Positions 44,300 to 54,950 of a DNA stretch of 64,000 bases are shown in pieces. A program made the position numbers and the translations under genes. Origin of the DNA: Populus alba (taxonomy: Eukaryota > Streptophyta > Magnoliopsida > Malpighiales > Salicaceae). Under the pieces are notes generated by a model. It worked only from the letters and a program-made list of their open reading frames with translations. It was not told the origin of the DNA and ran no database searches. Positions within the stretch are counted from its first letter, which is position 1. Each line of letters opens with the position of its first letter. Where the stretch lies: assembly GCF_005239225.2 (NCBI RefSeq), contig NC_133295.1, positions 682,001-746,000 on the forward strand, read 5' to 3'.

Positions 44300-47051
44300 G
44301 GTCTCTGACGAAACTCCCTCTGATTTTGTGTTAGTGTTTAAAGTACAGTAATCTCCTTGGGATGGAGTTCTTTTTGGGTGGTTTGTTAGGGTTGTGTCGT
44401 AAATTTTTGTGCTAGTAGACCTGGTGGTGGCGGTTAGGGTTTGAGCTATGTTGGGTGGTTAGGGTTGGGCTGGGAAAGGACAAGCTGAATTTCTGGGGAG
44501 AAGCCTCATTAAAGCCAAGCTCTCTTTCTACTTCTAGGACGAGGCTGTTTGTTTTTTAAAAAGTAATTTTTGAAAAATTATGTTTTAAATTTTTTTATGT
44601 TTTTTTTTTGTTATTAGTAATGTTGGTTAACAAAAAAATATTTTTTTAGTTAAAAAAAATAGCTTAGTTTTCAGGAAAGTATTTTTCAAGAAAATTTGGG
44701 CGGAAAACACTTACTAGAAGTTGTGAAAAATTTAGAAATATCATATTATTTGCTGATTATATCAAATTTGGTTCTCAAGCTTTTGATAGCTATATAAATT
44801 TTGTTTTGAATATTTATTTTTTAATTTTATCTCTTAAAATTTAATTTTTATATTAACTTTAATTCTTATTTTTATAATTGTTATTTACTTTTCCGTTATC
44901 ATTTTTTTATTAAAATTTTTTATTTATCAAATTTAATCCTTATTCTTTCTATTGTTAATTATTTTATTTGAAATAATTTATGAAATGTTAATTAATATTA
45001 TTTTAATTTCTTTATATTTTATTTTTTTTATTTTTTAAATTTGATCTTTATTATTTTGATTATTTATTTATTTTATTTGAGATAATTTATGAAATTATAT
45101 ATTTTTTCAATTTCATTCTCATTCAACTTTTTAATTTGTAAGATTTGTTTCTCATTATTTTAATAAACTTAAAAAAAATAAAACATTAATAAGTTATTTT
45201 CCAACTCATTTTTCATGACATAACCAAACGCTGGAAAGTGTTTTCCAACTTATTTTTTATTATACTACCAAATATTAGAAAATAATTCACTTTTCGTGAA
45301 TTTACTTTCCAAAACAAAACTACTTTCTAGCAAACAAACGAGATCTTAATGAAGTTTCCTTAAAAGCCTTGAGATGAAATAGTAATGGTAATAATAATAA
45401 TAATAATAATACTTTTATAAAAAGAAATGATATAAGGCCAAATTTAATTTTAATCAACGAGGCTATAGTTTCCGAACCCATTGTATATCATTTATGGTAT
45501 GGAAATTTTCTAGAATTCCATAGAAATCATATTATAAATAATAAAAATTATAATTGACTTTCCATGTGGTTCTGGTAATCAATTTTCTTTAAACAACTTG
45601 ATCTCAAGAGAAAAAACAAATATGTACCCATTTATTATTTATTTAACATTTTTTTTATAATTTTGGTTACAATTTTCTTACAGTCTGCCAATAGTGATGA
45701 AAGCGGGACAAAAAGAAATTAATCTCTAGAATAATTTGATAATGAATTTGTGTAGTTTTAAAATAAAAAAGTATATGGAAACATATCTCATTTGTCCCAC
45801 TATCTCTATTTTTTTATATATAGATATAATATACATACTTTAATATTTATTCAATTATCCAAAATACTCCCGAGACATAAATTATTATTCATTACAATAA
45901 TGTAATTATTATATTGTCCCTTGATTATTTTATTCTTTGTCTTTACTTCAAGGGTAAGGTAGTATTTTTACCCTGATATAAATATCATTTAAGAATTGTG
46001 CAGGGTTATTTTGATAATTGTGTTTTTTAATGCACATAAAAATTACTAATTTAACCCTTGAATAAAATAATTCAATGCTTTCTGCATAAGGGTGTTTTTG
46101 TATTTTTTTTTATATAAAACAATTGAATTACTGCATTGTCCATACAATTTTTATTTTTTAACCTTGGCTTTAAAGGCTTAGTTGTAATTTCACCATGGTT
46201 TATTTGTTAATATTATTTAGTCCAAAGGACATTTTCAATATTTTCAACTTCTAGTAGTGCATGTGGTTGACTCGAGTGGTTGTAGCTGTGATTCTGCATC
46301 ATCATTTGATTTATCTTGACATCCTCTTTTTCTTTGGATGGCGCGTATATCGTGGTTCGGCATGATTTGACTGAAATTACTTTTCTTTCTTTTCTTTTCT
46401 TTTCTTTTCCTTTTCTTTTCTTTCTTGGATTGCGTGCTGGCAATGAAAAAATTCATTCCAGTCCTTCAATTTATTTCTTCTTTTGATTCAGTCCCTCTTC
46501 TCTTATTTATAATTGTTTTATCTACATTGATTATTTCTAATTGGGTTTTATTTTTTATTTTATCTCTAGTCATTTGAGTTTTTTAATTTTGTTGTCAAAT
46601 TCGATCCTTATTATTTTAATTTCTATTTGTTTTTTTAATCATTTTCTTGATTGATTTACTCTTTTACAATTTCACCCCTATGCATTTATTTTCATTTAAT
46701 TTTTATGTCAAATTTGGTTTAATTATTTTAATTGCTATTTTTTTAATTATTTTCTTTGAGGATTTTTTTTTTTTTACAATTTCATCCCTAAACATTTGAT
46801 TTGATTTGATTTTTACCAAAACATTTTATTTCATTTAATTTTTATGTCAAATTCAGTCATAATTCTTTTAATTGCTTTTTTTTTTGCATTTTTTTTTGAT
46901 TGATTTTTTTTCTTTCATTTTCATCATTCAAAGTTTGTTTGATTAAGAATCTTGGTTCTTTGTTTTTTCAAGATTTTTTATTAATAGTTTTTTCAACAAT
47001 TGCAACTTTCAAAATTAAATTGGATGACATTTAACTTTTTTAATTGAACTC
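44300..47051. other. AT-rich intergenic DNA
   Basis: No gene found. About 44545-45345 may be an old TIR element: it starts GGCTGTTTGTTTTTTAAAAA and ends with an imperfect inverse (CTAGCAAACAAACGAG). (TAA)n at about 45395-45412, a TTTTC-rich pyrimidine run at about 46380-46425, and T-rich diffuse repeats at 46500-46930 with the phrase TTTTTATGTCAAATT. Confidence 0.45.
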
Positions 47052-47065
47052 GGGTTCATGATTTA

Positions 47066-47251
47066 TGTCCTCAAGAGGCGTGGCGTGGTGACAAAGGGTT
47101 GGAGATCTGCATAGCAGGTCTCGAGTTCGAGTCAGGGCATGCATCTTTTGTAAGAGCCTGAAACAACCAGGGTTTTACTCGCTTACTTGAGCCCACAAAG
47201 TGCGCTTTCTGGGGGGTAGGGTTTCCTCGAATCCAAAAAGAAAAAGAAAAA
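47066..47251 (+). mobile_element. tRNA-related SINE, complete, 14-bp target duplication
   Basis: About 186 bases with a box-A-like GGCGTGGTGAC, a box-B-like GAGTTCGAGTC some 33 bases on, and an A-rich end (AAAAAGAAAAAGAAAAA). It is flanked by the perfect 14-bp direct repeat GGGTTCATGATTTA (47052-47065 and 47252-47265). Boxes A and B are the internal promoter for RNA polymerase III. SINEs are copied by LINE enzymes. It is short, non-coding and appears young, since the duplication is perfect. Confidence 0.88.
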
Positions 47252-47265
47252 GGGTTCATGATTTA

Positions 47266-49399
47266 AAAAATTATAACTTTTTTAGATAAGACTAGATTTA
47301 GGAGGTTTGTTTAGGTTTGCTTAGTTTTTATCTTTCTTTTTTAAGCCAATTTTTTTGTTTTTTTTTGTTTGACTTTTTTTTTTCTTGGATTTTCCTTCAA
47401 TTAGATTAGCATTAGGTTATTTGATAATTTAAATAGGCTCATGTATGGTTAATTTTTTTTATCAGTTTATTTGTTATTGTTGTTTTATTTTTATAAATAT
47501 TTAAATTATCAATTTAATCAATGACTTGGGATTTGGATTTTTTTTAACCTATCACTTTTTTTACATTAAAAAAATTATTTAATCTTGCAGTAGCAACACG
47601 CGGGAAACATATCTAGTTATAGACAAAATGAGATATATTCCACACTTTTTATTTAACATATTGATACGAGATACATAGGTTTGAACCTATAGTTATATTA
47701 TTTTTTCACGCATGCAATGCATGATTAACTCTATTTTTTTTGTTTGTTAAAACAAGTATGCTATAGCAAATTAATCATGATTTGTTTTTTAGACCAGGAC
47801 ATGTAATTAATGCTTTTAACATGAAAGAAATTAAAACAAGAATGCTCCTTCTTTTAAATTTTATCACTAATCCATAATATAATTGATTCTCGAATTTTGA
47901 AGTTGGAAACCACAATAAATTAATAGCTAACTCACCATATGCAGTAACCTAATTTTAAATGCAAAGGGCTTCTGCTTCAAGTGGCATATATATCAATTCA
48001 TATCAAGTTAAACTTTTTACATTACATGTAACCATATAATTGAAGAATTAGGGTTCTCCATTACCTCCACAACTCCAACTCCACTCAACCATTCTTTGTT
48101 TTAAAATAAGCTTATAATATTTTTTTTTAAAAATAAGCTGCTAAGTAAAACATGAAATCATGCTCTTAACATGAAACTAATTATGAGTTGGAATCCACAT
48201 AATTAGCTTATAATGCGTTAATTTCATTTAAAACGACATGATCTTCAACCTCAAGTGGCAAATAATTTGTTAACATAGATATATATTCGTATAAAGTGAA
48301 CTTTCACAGGCTTAGTTTAATTTGTTGGTAAATATTAAGTATTCTCCATATTTTTATATTTTAATGCTCGAATTGTTCCGATAAAATAATTAATTTCTTG
48401 AAAAATATATAAGTCAGAACATGGATGTAATTTTTTTTTTAGTGCAATCAAAAGCTTATCCAAACATCCTATTGTACAAAAAAATGTTATATTGAATATC
48501 ACTAAAGTTGATTTGAAGATATTGATCATGTTATTAATTTTTTTAACAAAGACATCCAATCGAGCCCACCTAGAATTAAAACTAAAACTCACCGTCCCTT
48601 TCAATATTGAGTTCCAATAAAAGGTAAAAAGAAAGTGCAATGGATGAAAAGAAAGTGCAAAATTGAAACTCACCGTCCCTTTAAAAATAGAGTTCTTACT
48701 TCTTACTTCCAAAAAAATAAGCAAATGTAAAATGACGTAATTTATTTGTAACAAGCTACTAAACTCGATTAGTTCATGTTGGTTTTCTTTAAAATTAAGT
48801 GAAAGTAGAAACCAAATATAATATAAATGACCTGATAAATTAATTCATGATCTAGTTGATATAGTTAAAATCTGAAATAATTTTAAAAAAATATTTAAAG
48901 TACTATTATTTTAATTAATAGAGCTTAACTCGTAATCTAGGTTTTTATAGAGTTTTAATAATCAAGGAGTTGAATTTTACTGTCTAGATGTAATTTCAAC
49001 ATCTTCTCTGCTTCGTATTCACAAAACTTGGGTTAGAGAAAAACAAATATCATCAACATTTTTGACCCATAACAAGGTAACTTTTTTCTCTCTCTAAAAA
49101 ATGTAAAAGAACTCTCTTCATTTATTTATGTCAAGTAGTTAATCAAATCAAATTAACCACACTTTGATGCATGCTCATAGCTTAATGTTCAAATAATGCG
49201 CACATAATTTTCCACTGAATTAAGGTGATTTAAACGGAGATATTTATTGCCTATTCCTTTCAGCAAAATTGTTTGCTTCTTGGAGGGTGGGTGGGTGTCT
49301 GTGGTGTTTGTTTTGGAATAATTTTTTGAAGATTTTATTGGTGCAAAAGAACGAAAGGACGATTGTGATTCCCTTTTTAGAACGAAAGGACGATTGTGC
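47266..49399. other. AT-rich intergenic DNA left of E3
   Basis: No gene found. A diverged tandem pair of about 81 bases (ACTCACCGTCCCTTT at 48586 and 48667) and a small duplication of GAACGAAAGGACGATTGTG (about 49348 and 49379) just before E3. Confidence 0.5.
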
Positions 49400-49717
49400 T
49401 GTTGTTATCCAATTTTTAACCCACCTTTTTTGATAAAATTTTTGAAAAATACAAAAATAGTGAAAAACAACAAAAAATAAAAAAAATATATGTTTTTAAT
49501 ATATTTGCAGTGTTTTTAGCATTTTCAACATCGTCTAACCAAGAATTTTAATTTTCAAAGGTTTTTCGAACGCGTTCGACTTTTCACGCGTCATTTTTAA
49601 AATCATTGATTTTTTTTCATAGAATCGACGTTGATATTGCTCATTTTTAAAAATACAAGAAAACAACAAGAAAAATAAATTGAGGGACTAATTTGGAGGC
49701 TTGAACAAACTTTTACC

Positions 49718-49725
49718 TATAAATA
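49718..49725 (+). promoter_or_regulatory. TATA box in E3 5' LTR
   Basis: TATAAATA, same site in the 3' LTR at 60877-60884. The hAT-like insertion at 49802 lies about 80 bases downstream and so would fall in the start of the element RNA. Confidence 0.55.
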
Positions 49726-49801
49726 TGGGTTGAAAACTCAAAGGGAGGTGAGGAGGAGCAATTTTGACAACATCAGAAAAAAATACAAAAGAACCTAAAT
49801 C

Positions 49802-50906
49802 CATAGTTATTAAACCCGGCCCGGGGGTTGACCCGGCCAAGGGGTCGAGTTTCGGGTTTCATGGGTCAACCCGGGTTGACCCGGATTAACCCGTAATAAT
49901 TAAAAAAAAATTAATATTTCATATGAAAAAAATCATGTAAATATAGATTATACATATTATAAATAATGAAGTTTAAAATAATATTTTAAAAAGTTTTTTA
50001 TCCCACATTAAAAAGATATTATGTTAAGCTTTTTAAGTTGAAGTATTTAAATTAAAAAAGTTTTTTTATCTTACATTGAAAAAACATAACTTTTTCCATG
50101 GGAACATAGAGTATATATATGAAAGGCTTCAAATCCACATTGAAAAGATATTATGTTATCCCTTTAAGTTGAAGTATTTAAATCAAAAGGTTTTTTATCC
50201 CACATTGAAAAAACATAACTTTTTTCATGGGAACATAGAGTATATATATGAAAGGGCTTCAAATCCCACATTGAAAAATACTATGTTATCCCTTTAAGTG
50301 AAGTATTTAAACCAAAAGGTTTTTTTTATCCAATATTGAAAAAACATGATTTTTTCCTTGGGAACATAGAGTATATATACTAATGGGTTTCAAATCCCAC
50401 ATTGAAAAAACATAACTTTTTTTCATGGGAACATAGAGTATATATATGAAAGGGCTTCAAATCCCACAATGAAAAGATATCATGTTATCCCTTTAAGTTG
50501 AAGTATTTTTAAACCAAAAGGTTTTTTATCCCACATTGAAAAAACATGATTTTTTTCCTTGGAACATAGAGTATATATACTAATGGGTTTCAAATCCCAC
50601 ATTGAAAAAATATAATTTTTTTCATGTGAACATAGAGTATATATATGAAAGGGCTTCAAACCCCACATTGAAAAGATACTATGTTATCATTTTAAGTTGA
50701 AATATTTAAATCAAATTTTTTTTTATCCCACATTTAAAAAAAAAAAACCCGGGTCTCGTCCGGGTCACCCGGGTCCCGGGTCGACCCGCCGGGTCGCCCG
50801 GGTTTGGCCGGGCTGTTGCCACAACCGGTCTTTTATTAAACCCGAACCGGTACAGCCACCGGGTCCCGGGTCTACCCGCCGGGCTGGGCCGGGTTTAATA
50901 ACTATG
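49802..50906. mobile_element. hAT-like non-autonomous DNA element in E3 5' LTR
   Basis: 1105 bases ending in inverted repeats of about 20 bases (CATAGTTATTAAACCCGGCC and its inverse GGGTTTAATAACTATG) and flanked by the 8-bp direct repeat CCTAAATC (49794-49801, 50907-50914). The other LTR has the empty site with one CCTAAATC (about 60953-60960), which proves the insertion. An 8-bp duplication is typical of hAT elements. The terminal bases are not the usual CAGGG, so the superfamily is inferred. GC-rich ends surround an AT-rich repeat array; no transposase. Confidence 0.9.
49985..50745 (+). repeat. Tandem A/B repeats inside the hAT-like element
   Basis: Two related monomers of about 65 bases both containing TCCCACATTGAAAA: type A goes on with CATGGGAACATAGAGTATAT, type B with GTTATCCCTTTAAGTTGAAG. 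Starts of GAACATAGAGTATATATA at about 50103, 50231, 50361, 50433, 50564 and 50630 show alternating A-B and A-A steps. Confidence 0.85.
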
Positions 50907-52694
50907 CCTAAATCTATCTCTTTCATTCCAAGCCGCCGGCCAAGACTGGTCTTCTCCATTTTTTTTCAACGCTGCAGCCCCCTTTCCCTTGCTCAAACTT
51001 CAGCCCTACAACCCTCACACACGGCCTCATCTCCCTTTTGGCCGAAACCCCCACAAACCCATCACCCTCTCCAGCCACCGGCCAAACAGCAGGACCTCCC
51101 CGGTTGAATTTTTTTTTTCTTTCATCTTCTCTACCCGGCGAAGTAAAGAGAGAAGCGGCGCCTCCTGGGATTTGGGTTTTCTTCCTCCTTCAGCCGACCT
51201 TCCCTTTGGATACCGACAGACCAGCCACCGCCAACAGTACCCTTTCTTCCCCGGACAACCGATCCCAACAGCGCCTCCCTCTCTCGGCCAACCACCATCA
51301 ACCGGCCAACAGCAGCCATCACCGTTTTCCCACGGAGAACCAGCCACAGCTCTTCTTCCCCCGCTGCTTTCCCCTCCACCGATCTTCCTTCGACGGCGTC
51401 TCCTCCAAAATCACAGACCCGGCGACTCCTAGCTTCTCTTCAATCGGCCACAAAACCCACGGTCGCCTTCACTGCCACCGTGAACAACCGCAGCAACTCC
51501 TTTCCCCAACGGCGCCACCCGCTGCTCCAGCCTCCAGCAGTCGTCGCCGGTACATGGAATAGAGAAGAAGAAAAGAACCAAAAGCAGATCCGAAACGGGC
51601 AGAAGAAAGAAAAAACTTAAAAACAGATCTGAAACAAAAAAAAAAAAAACTAAAATCAACTACTTTGTTTGCGTTTTTTGTGTGTTTGCAGGTGATCGGA
51701 CGCTCAATGCCGGCAGAAAATTGAAGAGGGGAGGAAGCCGTTCCACTCACCCCTGTTTGTCAGGTTTTCCAGCGGCGGTGCGTGAACCCACGCGCCGCTA
51801 GTAGCGGGGGCGCGTGGGAAGACGCATCGCCACTATTCCAGTATTGTTCATGCTGTGTCAGAAGGTCTTCAATGCAATTTCTAGAGTTTCAGGGAATTAT
51901 TTTGTAATTTTTTAAATTAATTAATGTAATTTTTATTTATTTGTTTTGAATTTGTATTTGTATTTGTATTTGTATTTGTATTACGGATGTAAAAGAAAAG
52001 AAAAGAAAAGAAAAGAAGGAGAAAGTAATAAATAATAATAATAAAAAAAATGTTTGTGTGTGTTTGTAATTTTTTTTATGTATGTTATTGAATAAAAAAA
52101 TGAATTTAATTTATATGCACAAATATCTAAAGGACAAATAAAAATCATGTTGTATTTTCCATAAAAATGTAGAACATGTATCTACATATATTCCGGGAAC
52201 TAATAACTGATTTATCAAAGCCTTAGAATTGAGCTAAAATTTTATTTTTAAAATAACATCAAGTCCACGAAGCTTGAAAGTGAATGTGGTGTGTATTTTG
52301 TTTATGAATGATATATTCTTTTTTATGATAAAATTGCAAGAATAAAGAAGAATTTAATATTCTGATTTGTTCACGGATAAAGAATTATGAACTTACATGT
52401 AAGTTGTATTTTCTAAAATTCAATGAATGAACCAATTATTAAAACTTCTTTAACACGTCAAAAATCACGAAGCAGCTTACCGTAGGTAGGGTGTGTTAGG
52501 GGTGCTAATACCTTCCCTAATCACAATCAGTCCCTTACCCGCGAGTCTCTGACAAGACCAGTATATCCGGTTTCCTAGTAGCCCGCAATCAATTACTAGG
52601 TGGCGACTCCAACGAACCAAGAAAATACAGCATTAACAACGAGACAAAAATCGCCAGCCGATGTCGTGCGCGGATTTTTCGACGTGCGACAGAA

Positions 52695-52712
52695 TGGCGA
52701 CTCCACTGGGGA
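52695..52712 (+). other. E3 primer binding site (tRNA-Arg type)
   Basis: TGGCGACTCCACTGGGGA three bases (GAA) after the LTR. Confidence 0.9.
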
Positions 52713-52859
52713 AGGTATTGTTTTCAACATTATTGGACTAAGCTTTGTGTATTTGATTTGTTTATGTTTTTTCATTTTTGTCTTATTTTATTTTTGTTTT
52801 ATCCATGCATTTTGTAGAATTATGTCATGCATCACATAGTTAATTTTTTTTAAAGCACA

Positions 52860-53090
52860 CACAAGCTTCAGGTTAGGAGGGGGACTAGCAGCTTACCTTA
52901 CGACTTTTAGTCAAGGTTTAAGTTTGTGTAAACCCCAACTCTTGCCTACAAGCCCCTATATTGCCTCCACGAGGGCGATCACTGGGACAATGAGAGCCCT
53001 TTTTTTTGGAGACCAAATAATAAACTTACCTTTTGTCTCACTTAAAAAGATTGGAACCTGCCTTTAGGATGTATGCTCCGTATATATTGT
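52860..53090 (+). other. E3 conserved leader block
   Basis: GGGGGACTAGCAGCTTACC, TCAAGGTTTAAGTTTGTG and GGCGATCACTGGGAC parts shared with E1 and E2 leaders. Ends near ATGTATGCTCCGTA. Confidence 0.78.
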
Positions 53091-53339
53091 TTTGCATTCG
53101 AGCAAGCTCTTCTTGAAGCATCTTGAACTCCAGACTTATGGGTGACACAATGACCGTTGCTCAGAAAATTTTCATTGTAGAGTTTGTGCAAGAATCAAGA
53201 TTCTTGTTTCATCATACAAGAGTTGCGACCATATGTCACCCCTCGAAGGGCGAGTTCGTCATATAGATTACATATTCATACATTTATCATGCATGTACCG
53301 GGTTGAAAGGTAGGTCCCCCGCACAAGCTGTGCTGCACG

Positions 53340-54950
53340 TGATTGAAGAAAAATGATAGAGGTAAAGAAATGTGTCAGATAGATGCTCATTATCAGATTG
53401 AGGTTGAGAGCATCAAAGGTGAAGTAGCTAGACTCAGATCTGCTCGAACAAGTGTTGAGCATCAAATGGAAAGAGAATGTCTGCACAGTCTTCTGTGGGA
53501 ACACTGCTTGTCCACGTCCAATTGAAGCTGCCTCTCCTTTTCAGTCATGAACAACAACAACAATGCCTTCAGTCATCAACTAATGACAACTCTAGTTCTT
53601 GTCCAGTTGCACTGTTAAGTGTTCATCGCCTCCACATCATCTAATGGAATCGAACAACTACTAGCCTCATGTACATGGTGCATTAGTCTGCTTTGAAGTT
53701 ACCCCAATTATGAGCTCAATTCCAGTTCAGCAGCACAAGATGTTGGTCTGAAAAACCATGATCAGACACTGAACTTCTACGTGGTAGAGCTCTCTCTGTA
53801 GAGATTTATTTGTGGATTTGCCAATGGGAAATGCAAAAGGGGATGTATTAATTTCATATGCTTTGAAACTTTTTCCCATCAGTGGCACGAGCAAAACATT
53901 GTAATAGGCAGAGGAGTCAGGCTTGGTCTGAAAATATGAGTAGTCGTCGAACTTCAACGTGGCAGAGCTCTCTCTACAAAAATCTGTTTATGATGCTGCA
54001 AGTTGAGAGTGCAAGAGAGGATTTACTAATTGCATATGCTAAAAATATTTCTCTCGTCAGTTTCAGCACGAAGAAATTGTAGCATGTTGAAGAGCCAGAT
54101 TTGGTTTGAAAAACATGAAGCAGACATCAAACTTCAACATTGCAGAGATCTCTCGGTAGGAATCTATTTGTGGATCTGTAAATGGGAAATCCAGTGGTTT
54201 CAGATTGTCCACAATTTTCTCCTACCAGTATTGGCATTAAAACGCAAAAGTGGTTGTTTGCTGCACCGTCAGTGAGGAATCAAAGAGGAAATAGAGGAGT
54301 TGTGGATTCATTAGTTTCTCTTCCAATTTTGACAATATATGATTCCATACATTTTTGTTTTTGCGCACTGCCAGGATTACCTAGATATTGAGAGGTTTCC
54401 AACAGTCCTAAAACAACAACAACAACATTGGAAGATTGACATGAAGTTGTGTGGATTGCCAAAAATTGAACAAGCTATCAAGATGGGAAAGATTGAAGGT
54501 TCTGCCAAGGATTCCAGAGAAACGATGAGAGATGAATCAAAAGAAGAATCTGACGATGGAAAACCTTAATTATGTTGGTCCAACCAAGTCTTGTTGTATC
54601 ATCGACTACTCCAATGTCTTTGCCAAAGATAGACATTCTTTGCTATGCGGGTTTATTTACCAGAATCTGCCAGATTCTAGACTTTTACCAAACTCCGACA
54701 TATCCCATGCAACCACCATTTTCTGGGTGGTTTAATCCAGACAAGAGATGTGATGTCATGATGGGGTCCTCAACCATTTCAATTGAGCAATTGCAAGAAT
54801 TTCAAGAAGCGATTCTGAAAGTTGGTGAGCAAGGGACAAGTGGAGCTTGCAAAGGAGGGTGTCATTGGCTATATTGTCCCCCGAACATCATCAAAATGAC
54901 ATGTGATCGAAAGTGCTTGGCAAAACACAGATATTGCCAGAAAAGCTAAT
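53340..54950 (+). pseudogene. E3 gag-like remnants
   Basis: Only scraps. A short frame at 53353-53524 (YQIEVESIKGEVARLRS, possibly coiled coil) and 54360-54950 with QTPTYPMQPPFSGWFNPDKRCD (about 54690-54740), which resembles the PPFPxWYxPxxxCxYH region of Ogre/Tat gag. Between them is a motif repeated three times (GAAxATGA..CATCAAACTTCAACGTGGCAGAGCTCTC-like at about 53760, 53945 and 54125), period about 180. Many stops. Weak assignment. Confidence 0.45.

Larger units (their letters stand above)
49400..52691 (+). repeat. E3 5' LTR (interrupted)
   Basis: About 2180 bases without the insertion at 49802-50914. It matches 60558-62719 closely. TATA box 49718-49725; GC-rich block 50930-51850; simple repeats (TTTGTA)n and (AAAAG)n near 51955-52020; conserved U5 end from about 52480 on. 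The 147-codon frame at 50989-51432 is also open in the other LTR (61035-61478), but it is Pro/Ser-rich, low in complexity and unlike known proteins. Confidence 0.94.

Noticed and set aside
45395..45412. (TAA)n and other microsatellites (46380-46425, 51955-52020, 63863-63882)
   Set aside because: Ordinary simple repeats with no sign of special function.
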